64,000 nucleotides of DNA from JAJPHU01 sp035553375 (GTDB lineage Bacteria > Planctomycetota > Planctomycetia > Gemmatales > Gemmataceae): the NCBI GenBank assembly GCA_035553375.1, contig DATNCY010000030.1, forward strand, positions 1 to 64,000. Direction: 5' to 3'. Below, in pieces: positions 57,898-64,000 of this stretch. Position 1 is the first letter of the stretch; the number at the start of each line of letters is the position of its first letter. Both the position numbers and the translations under genes were made by a program. The notes under the pieces were generated by a model. It did no database searches. It had not been told where the DNA came from and was given only the letters and a program-made list of their open reading frames with translations.

Positions 57898-59772
57898 ATG
57901 AAGGTCGCCGAACCGCTCGTGAGCGTGACCATACTCGCTTTCAACCACGGAAAATACATCCGGCAGGCGATCCAAAGCGTGCTGGAGCAGACGCACCACG
58001 ATCTCGAAGTCGTCGTCGTCAACGATGGCTCGACGGACAATACCGCCGAGGTACTCAACCGTATTGCGGACCCGCGGGTGAGGATATTCCATCAGGCCAA
58101 CATGGGGCCGAGCATGGCCGCTAACCGCGCCTTGTCCGAATGTCGGGGCAAGTATGTCGCCATCATGGCCGGCGATGACCTTCTGCCACCCAACCGCATC
58201 GACCGGCAACTCGGCGAATACTTGAAGGGAGGGAGCCGGATTCTTTTCGCCCAGGCGGAATTTATCGACGACGAGGGGAACCCGTCGAACACGGATCGGT
58301 ATCACACCAACCTGACGCCGGCAATGGGTCGGGCCGCAGTTCTCCGTCGCCTGTTTGAAGGCCGGGCACCCGCCTTCATCCTAACCCTGTTCACCGAGGC
58401 CAGCATCCTCAAGGGGTTAGGGCAGTACTGCGACCCGGCTCTGTACCAGATGCAGGATAGCGAACTCCTCATCCGGTTGGCGAAAAAATACGAGTTTTGC
58501 TATCTGAATGAGAAGTTATATCGCTTTCGACTGCGGCGCGGCGATCTCAACCTGAGCGGTTGGGATCCCTTCAAGCTCATCCGCACGCGCAACGAATTTT
58601 ACCTGTTGATGAGAAACTTTTTCGACGACATCCCTGCGGATCTCTTCAAGGAGATGTTTGCGGATCTAGTGCGCAATCCGGCGTTCACCACCCCTCTCGA
58701 ATACAAATGCGAGCAGGCTTTCGTCTGGCTTAAGTCCCCAAATGCTTCTCTCCGCTTGTTCGGTGTGGAGCAATTGTACGACTTGCTCCAGAAGGACGAG
58801 GGCAGAACTCTCCTGGCGGGGAGCTACAGCTTCACGAACAAGAGCTTCGCCGACACGACCAAAGCGCTCGATGTGGAACGACAGTACCCCGACCATTCGG
58901 ATTTGTACCTTGACACCGGGGCCGGCTTCGAGGCGGCGATGCGCGTCGTAAGTCCGGCCAACCAAGACATTGAGGACTTCACCCTCACGTTCGACCTGTC
59001 TGGGTTGGGACCGGTGCGCGCCGTCCGTTGGGAGCCGCTGGAAGGCTGTTACTGCAAAGTACAGCTGAGCGATGTCTGCTACTGGGATGCGGCCGGCAAA
59101 GTCACTTCGGTGAACCTCGACCGTATCGTGAGCAACGGGCACCTACGGGCGGATGGGATGCATCAGTTCCTCACCATCAGCCCAGCTCTTTACCTCCCTA
59201 TCGAAGGGGATGTGGCCGGTATCTCCCTCAAGGGGAAGTGGTGCAGCCATCTCGGCGGCCGCGGAGAGCGATTCTGGCAATCGACTCTCTATCCCGACGA
59301 TGGCAACAACTTCCGCGAAGAAATCGCCCTCCGCAAGGGAGCCTCTTTGGAGACGGAGACGTTCTCTCTGACGTTCAACTTGTCGGGACTCGGTCTCGTA
59401 CACCGCCTCCGCTGGGATCCCGTGGAAAACTGCTTCTGCAAGGTGCATCTGGACTCCGTCACCTACCGAGATGCGTCCGGCGCAAGCCACTCCCTCGACA
59501 TGACCCTGCTCGCTTCCAACGGCGCATTGTTGGCGTCCGGCGCCCATCTCTTCGACACGATCGACCCGATGTTCTTCTTCCCCATCGAGGGGAATATTCG
59601 GACGGTCACGGTCCAAGGACACTGGTGGGGGCCTCTTTCGGCGGCCGAGGTCGCACGGCAGAAAGCCGGCGGGCAGGCGTCGGAAGAGAGTTCGCCGCGT
59701 TGGGTCCGCCGGATCTTGAATGGGGGCGTTCAGCAGCTACGTAAGCTGAAACGGCGGGCGCGCATCGCGTAA
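57898..59772 (+). CDS. GT2 glycosyltransferase with two C-terminal repeat domains
   Basis: ATG 57898 has AAGGGGG at 9 bases; the ATG at 57889 has none. 624 residues. GT2 domain at about 1-230 (LVSVTILAFNHGKYIRQAIQ, then NDGSTDN, MAGDDLL). After a helical linker, two copies of a beta-rich domain occur (about 335-447 and 461-577), each with a [ST]LYxD start, a VRxxRWxPxExxxCKV core and an xxPIEGxxxxxxxxGxW end. The tail is basic. It adds a sugar from a nucleotide donor to a glycan or lipid acceptor. A third copy of the domain is in the GT2 protein at 61490. Confidence 0.87.
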   Translation: MKVAEPLVSVTILAFNHGKYIRQAIQSVLEQTHHDLEVVVVNDGSTDNTAEVLNRIADPRVRIFHQANMGPSMAANRALSECRGKYVAIMAGDDLLPPNRIDRQLGEYLKGGSRILFAQAEFIDDEGNPSNTDRYHTNLTPAMGRAAVLRRLFEGRAPAFILTLFTEASILKGLGQYCDPALYQMQDSELLIRLAKKYEFCYLNEKLYRFRLRRGDLNLSGWDPFKLIRTRNEFYLLMRNFFDDIPADLFKEMFADLVRNPAFTTPLEYKCEQAFVWLKSPNASLRLFGVEQLYDLLQKDEGRTLLAGSYSFTNKSFADTTKALDVERQYPDHSDLYLDTGAGFEAAMRVVSPANQDIEDFTLTFDLSGLGPVRAVRWEPLEGCYCKVQLSDVCYWDAAGKVTSVNLDRIVSNGHLRADGMHQFLTISPALYLPIEGDVAGISLKGKWCSHLGGRGERFWQSTLYPDDGNNFREEIALRKGASLETETFSLTFNLSGLGLVHRLRWDPVENCFCKVHLDSVTYRDASGASHSLDMTLLASNGALLASGAHLFDTIDPMFFFPIEGNIRTVTVQGHWWGPLSAAEVARQKAGGQASEESSPRWVRRILNGGVQQLRKLKRRARIA

Positions 59773-59782
59773 TCCGCTTCAA

Positions 59783-59846
59783 CGAGCGGGGTCGCGTTAG
59801 CGCCCCGAGTGCCTGCTTTCTCGGGGCGCTAACGCGTCCCCGCTCG
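59783..59846. repeat. GC-rich hairpin after the first GT2 gene
   Basis: Arms 59783-59808 and 59821-59846 are inverted copies (CGCGTTAGCGCCCCGA core) with one gap and a 12-base loop. It lies 10 bases after the GT2 stop and may act as a terminator or attenuator. Confidence 0.8.
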
Positions 59847-59906
59847 CCGAAACTTGGGAGTCGATCCGGGACCGTTGCGTCCCCGCCTCTAACACCGGAT
59901 CTCACA

Positions 59907-60362
59907 ATGAGTGCATTATCTCTCGCTTCGTACACGGTTCTCCCTCAGTATTCGGTGCATCACGCCCGGATTATCCAGTTGCCGCGCGTCCAGGATCCAC
60001 GCGGCAACCTCACCTTCATTGAGGGCGAGGATCAAGCGCCGTTCGCGATCAAGCGCGTTTACTACATCTATGACGTTCCCGGCGGCTCCAACCGGGGAGG
60101 GCACGCCCATAAGCGATTGCAACAGATGCTCATCGCCATGGCCGGCAGCTTCGACGTTCTTCTCGATGACGGGAAGGACAAACGGCGTTTTCATCTAAAC
60201 CGATCTTATTACGGTCTGTACATTCCGCCGATGCTCTGGCGCGAGTTGGACAACTTCTCCTCCGGGTCGGTTTGCCTGGCGCTGGCCTCCGCTTGTTACG
60301 AAGAAGCCGATTACTACCGCGACTACGAAACCTATTGCCGCTCCGTGGAGGCCGCGAAATGA
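59907..60362 (+). CDS. FdtA/QdtA-like dTDP-sugar 3,4-ketoisomerase (cupin)
   Basis: 151 residues. The cupin core shows RGNLTFIEGEDQAPFAIKR, then VYYIYDVPGGSNRGGHAHKRLQQ, matching the His-rich pocket of FdtA/QdtA/WxcM-type enzymes. It isomerises dTDP-4-keto-6-deoxyglucose to the 3-keto sugar for transamination. Its stop overlaps the DegT start (ATGA), so the two proteins are made together. The N-terminus is 20 residues longer than the cupin needs. The dTDP-glucose synthesis genes (rmlA/rmlB) are not in this window. Confidence 0.85.
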   Translation: MSALSLASYTVLPQYSVHHARIIQLPRVQDPRGNLTFIEGEDQAPFAIKRVYYIYDVPGGSNRGGHAHKRLQQMLIAMAGSFDVLLDDGKDKRRFHLNRSYYGLYIPPMLWRELDNFSSGSVCLALASACYEEADYYRDYETYCRSVEAAK

Positions 60363-61480
60363 CGGTGCCGTTTCTCGATGTCAAGGCTGCCTACCTTGAA
60401 CTCCAAGACGACCTCCGGGTCGCCTTCGAGCGCGTTATGGATGCCGGCCAGTTCATTCTGGGGCCGGAAGTGGAGGCGTTCGAGCGCGAGTTCGCCGCCT
60501 TCTGCGGCGTCAAGCATTGCGTGGCGGTGGGCAACGGTCTGGATGCTCTCGCGCTGGCTCTGCGCGCCAACGGCGTGCAACCCGGCCAGGAGGTCATCGT
60601 GCCGGCCTACACCTTCATCGCCACCTGGCTGGCTGTCTCCGCCGTGGGCGCTATTCCCGTGGCAGTCGATGTTGAGGAAGACACTTGGAACCTCGATCCG
60701 CGCAAGATCGAAGCGGCTATCAGTTCGCGGACGGCAGCGGTGATGCCCGTGCATTTGTTCGGCCAGCCGGCCGACATGGACGCCGTCAACGCCCTGGCTC
60801 AATCGCGCGGACTGAAGGTGATCGAGGACGCCGCCCAGGCTCACGGTGCCCGCTATAAGGGACGCCGCGCCGGCGCTCTGGGAGACGCGGCCGGCTTCAG
60901 CTTCTATCCCGGCAAGAATCTCGGTGCCTTCGGCGATGGCGGAGCCGTTACGACTGACGATGACACGGTGGCCGAGCAGGTTCGCCTGCTGCGCAACTAC
61001 GGTTCTCGCGTCAAATATCAGCACGAATGTTTGGGCGGCAATAGCCGTCTCGACGAATTGCAGGCGGCTTTCCTGCGCGTGCGTTTGCAACACCTGGAGG
61101 AATGGAACGCCCGGCGGACGCGCTGGGCCACGGCGTACCGCACGGCATTAACTTCCGTACCGCAGTTGATTCGGCCACCCATCTCGCCGGAGATCGAACC
61201 GGCTTGGCACCTCTTCACCGTTCGTCACGAGCGGCGCAACGAGTTGCAACACTACCTCGCCGGAGTCGGGATTACCACGCTTATTCATTATCCGACGCCG
61301 CCGCATCGGTCGCCCGCTTATCGCTGTGGGCGTTGGCGGGGAATACGGCCCGTCGTCGCCGAGCGATTGGCGGAGGAGACGCTAAGTCTGCCCCTCGGTC
61401 CGCACATGACCGCCAACGAATGGACTCAGGTTTGTGACGCTCTGCACCATTTCGCGGTGCCGCGCCGCCTGGCCGGTTGA
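60359..61480 (+). CDS. DegT/DnrJ/EryC1/StrS aminotransferase
   Basis: ATG 60359 overlaps the isomerase stop; the longer frame overlaps that gene. 373 residues. PLP-dependent aminotransferase that aminates a keto-sugar. Motifs: VGNGLDALALALRA, AYTFIATWLA, and the PLP lysine in SFYPGKNLGAFGDGGAVTT, then LPLGPHMT near the end. In operon with the FdtA-like isomerase it matches the FdtB/QdtB step giving a 3-amino-3,6-dideoxyhexose. A hexapeptide acyltransferase at 53155 could N-acetylate it. Confidence 0.92.
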   Translation: MTVPFLDVKAAYLELQDDLRVAFERVMDAGQFILGPEVEAFEREFAAFCGVKHCVAVGNGLDALALALRANGVQPGQEVIVPAYTFIATWLAVSAVGAIPVAVDVEEDTWNLDPRKIEAAISSRTAAVMPVHLFGQPADMDAVNALAQSRGLKVIEDAAQAHGARYKGRRAGALGDAAGFSFYPGKNLGAFGDGGAVTTDDDTVAEQVRLLRNYGSRVKYQHECLGGNSRLDELQAAFLRVRLQHLEEWNARRTRWATAYRTALTSVPQLIRPPISPEIEPAWHLFTVRHERRNELQHYLAGVGITTLIHYPTPPHRSPAYRCGRWRGIRPVVAERLAEETLSLPLGPHMTANEWTQVCDALHHFAVPRRLAG

Positions 61481-61489
61481 GGAACCGTC

Positions 61490-63043
61490 ATGACAAAATC
61501 CGCGCCTCTCGTGAGCGTGAGCATGCTGACCTACAACCACGAGAAGTATGTCGGCGCGGCCATCCGCAGCGTCCTCGAGCAGACCTGCTCCGACCTGGAG
61601 TTAGTCGTCGTCGATGACGGCTCAACGGATGCCACGCCGCAGATGATTGCGTCCTTTCAGGATCCGCGCATCGTCTCGATCCGCCAGCGGAACCAAGGAC
61701 CGAGCGCAGCGGCCAACCGTGCCTATCAGACCTGCCGCGGCCGCTACATCGCCCTCATGTCCGGCGATGACGTCTGTCACCCCGACCGTCTGGAGAGACA
61801 GATGGCGGAGTACCGGCGCGGCGGAACCCGACTCCTTTTTTCGGCCGTCGATTTCATCGACGACGAAGGAAGGCCGCTCACCCAGGCTTCCTTCTGCGAA
61901 GACATCTTCGACATCCGCCCGAAGAGCCGAGCCGAGATCTGCCATCGTTTCTTCCACCGAGGCAACTTCATCAACGCCATCACGGGTTTCACCGAAACCG
62001 AGGTTCTGCAAAAGTTCGGCACCTGCGACCCCCGCTTGTTGCAGTTACAGGATTTCGACCTGTGGATTCGCCTTCTGAAGACTTATGATATTCATTTTAT
62101 CCCCGAGGCGACCCTGAGCTACCGAATCCGCAGCGAGAACCGTAACCTGAGCGCTCCGAACCCACGCCAGTCCCTGCGTTGCGTCAACGAACTGTATTTC
62201 ATCGTGCGACGTTTTTTTGACGGACTCTCTCCCGAGGTATTTCGAGAGGCTTTTGGCGGCGAATTATTGCGGCCGGCGTGTTCCTCTCCGGTCGAAATCG
62301 CCTGCGAGCAAGCCTTCCTCTTGCTGCGCTCGCCGTCTCCCGTCTATCGTCTCGTCGGGATCGAAAAAATCCACGAGTTGCTTGAGAACCGCGAGGCCAC
62401 GGAGGTTTTGCAAACGCACTATCAGTTTGACACCCGCGCCTTCACGAGACTGCTGGGAGAGAAGGAGTTGTTCAATCCGCTGGGCGATTGTCTGACGACG
62501 CTCTACGTCGATAGCGGCGAAGGATTCAGCGAGGCAGCTGCCTTTCGCGTGGCGGCCGATCCCCGGAACAGCCAATTCACCTTCACCTTTGATATGGCCG
62601 ATGCCCCGGCGGTGCGACGGCTGCGCTGGGATCCTCTTGAGGGACGATTCTGTCGGGTTCGCGTTGAAGAGATGGTCTGGCGCGCTCCCGATGGGACGAA
62701 GGGACGTGTCGATCTTTCCTTGGTGGCGGCCAACGGTGTCTGCGACGACGGCACCTACCATTTCGAGACGACGGATCCCACGTTCATCTTCCCCTATACC
62801 GGCCCCTTGGCTCGGCTGACGGTGCGCGGCTGGTGGGAGGTTCAGACGATCGCGGCGTCGGTAGTACGGGTCGCCAGCGTTGCCACCGAACGCGACACGC
62901 TGAGCGCGGAACTGGCGAAGCGGCGGGACGAGTTAGCAGAGCGAGACCAGCAACTCCATGCGATCCTCACCTCCACTCGCTGGAAGCTCGCTACCAAGGC
63001 GCATTCGCTCTGGCGCTTCCTGAAACGGAAAAGGGCCGCTTAA
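61490..63043 (+). CDS. GT2 glycosyltransferase with C-terminal repeat domain
   Basis: 517 residues from ATG 61490, 9 bases after the aminotransferase stop. The GT2 domain shows LVSVSMLTYNHEKYVGAAIR, DDGSTDAT, MSGDDVCHP, matching the donor-binding motifs, and is clearly related to the GT2 at 57898. One copy of the beta-rich domain (about 337-450; LRWDPLEGRFCRVRV, IFPYTGP) follows a helical linker. The end is a helical, basic tail (LTSTRWKLATKAHSLWRFLKRK). It transfers a sugar to a glycan. Duplication from a common ancestor with the other GT2 is likely. Confidence 0.87.
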   Translation: MTKSAPLVSVSMLTYNHEKYVGAAIRSVLEQTCSDLELVVVDDGSTDATPQMIASFQDPRIVSIRQRNQGPSAAANRAYQTCRGRYIALMSGDDVCHPDRLERQMAEYRRGGTRLLFSAVDFIDDEGRPLTQASFCEDIFDIRPKSRAEICHRFFHRGNFINAITGFTETEVLQKFGTCDPRLLQLQDFDLWIRLLKTYDIHFIPEATLSYRIRSENRNLSAPNPRQSLRCVNELYFIVRRFFDGLSPEVFREAFGGELLRPACSSPVEIACEQAFLLLRSPSPVYRLVGIEKIHELLENREATEVLQTHYQFDTRAFTRLLGEKELFNPLGDCLTTLYVDSGEGFSEAAAFRVAADPRNSQFTFTFDMADAPAVRRLRWDPLEGRFCRVRVEEMVWRAPDGTKGRVDLSLVAANGVCDDGTYHFETTDPTFIFPYTGPLARLTVRGWWEVQTIAASVVRVASVATERDTLSAELAKRRDELAERDQQLHAILTSTRWKLATKAHSLWRFLKRKRAA

Positions 63044-63076
63044 ATGCCACTGAGAATTTCTAACAAGTGGACCACA

Positions 63077-63523
63077 CTATCCTCCTCGTCCCTCACCCTG
63101 CACTTGCAAGCCAAAGCCTTCGAGATCAATGTCCTCGCCCTTCTCCGGTTCGCCGGGTCCGCCGCGTTCCAGGCTGACGCGCAAAAAGCCCCACACGCTG
63201 ACCGGCTCACCGGTGTGGTCGTAGCCGTCGGCGTCGGTATCGCCCTCCAGCAGCCAGCGCCACGAACGCCGTTCGCTGCCGGGGTCGGCCTCTTCTTGCC
63301 AGCCCTTGAGGACGCGGGCCACCGCTTGCAGCGCCGAGCGGCATGTCTTGGGATCCTCAAGGTGCAGGCGCAGTTCGTCCGGTCCCTCCTCCATGACGAT
63401 GCGCGGCAAGGCGCGGATGGCCTCGAAGAGACGGTGTTCCAGAGCGGCAGCCCGCCACGGCGACCACAGGTAAAAGGTGACGCGCGGCGTCTCGAACGCC
63501 AGGCCATAGAATTCGATGCGCAT
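63077..63523 (-). CDS. Hypothetical protein
   Basis: 148 residues from ATG 63523 (MRIEFYGLAFETPRVTFYLW). A longer frame to 63973 is Arg-rich and overlaps the next gene, so the internal start is preferred. The protein has mixed alpha/beta character with WSPWRAAALEHRLFEAIRALP and a Gly/Asp-rich C-terminus (LEGFGLQVQGEGRGG). No signal peptide, membrane segment or known motif is visible. It is convergent with the second GT2 gene (33-base gap), so it is outside the glycan cluster's transcript. Confidence 0.55.
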   Translation of the reverse strand: MRIEFYGLAFETPRVTFYLWSPWRAAALEHRLFEAIRALPRIVMEEGPDELRLHLEDPKTCRSALQAVARVLKGWQEEADPGSERRSWRWLLEGDTDADGYDHTGEPVSVWGFLRVSLERGGPGEPEKGEDIDLEGFGLQVQGEGRGG

Positions 63524-63591
63524 GGTTCGTGCCCCCAACAGAGCGCCCGAAGACAGGTCAATGGTAACGGTCGCTCGGCTCCGCCGGAAGG

Positions 63592-64000
63592 TCAATGGGC
63601 CGTAAAGCTTTCGCTCGCGGGACGCGGATGCACCTCGCCGTTGAGCGTCGCCGCGTGCTTGGTTTCCCCTTGGGGCATCGCCTGGCGCGTCAAAGCGGTC
63701 GGCAACGTGGCGCGCATGCGCAGATATACGAGATAGCCGATCAGCCCAAGTACCCAGCCGATGACGCGCTGCACCAAGGAACCGAGGACGCCGTTGACCG
63801 CTTCGCCTCCGAACAGTTGATACAGTCCGCCGAAACCCCATTCGCCGCCGCCGGCGCCGCCCGGCGTCGGCACCAGCGCTTGCACGACCAAGCCCATCGG
63901 CACGAGAAGAAAATGCTCCGCCAACGGCGGAATCGGCCCTAGTTCCGGACTCCAGAGAACATTGGCACTGCACCAGAACGCGAAGACAAACCCGACATGG
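63592..64000 (-). CDS. Lysylphosphatidylglycerol synthase-type membrane protein (N-terminus beyond window)
   Basis: The frame is open from the right edge (64000) to a stop at 63592. It reads HVGFVFAFWCSANVLW, then AEHFLLVPMGLVVQALVPTPGGAGGGEWGFGGLYQLFG and LVQRVIGWVLGLIGYLVYLRM. PTPGGAGGGE is the conserved motif of the UPF0104/LPG-synthase transmembrane family (AglD-like), followed by the last membrane helix pair. The C-terminal tail is soluble. These proteins flip or modify lipids in the inner membrane. Only about 135 residues are in the window; the bulk lies beyond the right edge. Confidence 0.8.
   Translation of the reverse strand, partial: HVGFVFAFWCSANVLWSPELGPIPPLAEHFLLVPMGLVVQALVPTPGGAGGGEWGFGGLYQLFGGEAVNGVLGSLVQRVIGWVLGLIGYLVYLRMRATLPTALTRQAMPQGETKHAATLNGEVHPRPASESFTAH

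Noticed and set aside
63523..63973. Long N-terminal extension of the hypothetical protein at 63077
   Set aside because: It overlaps the LPG-synthase-type membrane protein frame and is Arg/Ala-rich. The internal ATG at 63523 begins normal protein sequence.

Overview
The window reads as chromosomal DNA of a planctomycete. The evidence is gene content: a 1700-residue secreted mosaic with a PVC-type dehydrogenase propeller and CxxCH haem site, a DUF1549/DUF1553 protein, a TIGR03000-like domain, BlaI/M56 pairs, and beta-propeller/cytochrome proteins. G+C is high, and intergenic hairpins of the kind common in Gemmata-like genomes are frequent. I infer a Gemmataceae-like organism; genus is not determinable from sequence alone.

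Layout. 1-3.4 kb: a GntR-controlled ABC exporter (the permease runs off the left edge). 3.6-6.3 kb: an orphan AbrB-type antitoxin and an SKI2-like helicase. 6.5-10.4 kb: exported methyltransferase, APC permease, tRNA-Arg(TCG), enolase. 10.4-11.0 kb: a gene-free, hairpin-dense stretch. 11.0-14.2 kb: M56 sensor protease, BlaI repressor with a palindromic operator, purC. 14.6-20.5 kb: fatty-acid degradation genes (acyl-CoA ligase, thiolase, FadJ-type fusion), with a decayed HTH/PIN toxin-antitoxin pair wedged in. 21-28.9 kb: the mosaic protein, a second decayed HTH/PIN pair, an orphan Phd antitoxin and a SUKH-like protein. 29-33 kb: YVTN propeller, propeller/di-haem cytochrome, D-2-hydroxyacid dehydrogenase. 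33-36.7 kb: Uma2-type protein, SDR, galK and galE (Leloir pathway). 36.7-37.25 kb: a small element with heptamer-repeat ends carrying a frameshifted four-helix-bundle gene. 37.25-43.7 kb: ABC ATPase, large membrane protein, MazG-like protein, TPR/gluzincin protease. 44.3-48.3 kb: a defence-type cluster (N6-adenine methylase, HNH nuclease, small unknown, DUF4365). 49-52 kb: DUF1549/DUF1553 protein, phosphoesterase, small unknown. 52.3-63.0 kb: a co-directional surface-glycan cluster (methyltransferases, hexapeptide acyltransferase, GH43-like, FemAB-like, PhyH, FkbM, two GT2, FdtA/QdtA-like isomerase, DegT aminotransferase). The right edge has an unknown and the C-terminus of an LPG-synthase-type membrane protein.

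Two themes cut across the genes. First, intergenic repeats. One class is GC-rich, near-perfect hairpins, several of which share an AGCCCGnAGCGC core. The other class has arms built of short tandem units, usually 7 bp, placed as inverted pairs; several supply the neighbouring gene's stop codon or abut a start codon that lacks a Shine-Dalgarno. One of these pairs encloses the four-helix-bundle gene and looks like the complete form. Second, four toxin-antitoxin loci are present, but every toxin is missing or truncated.
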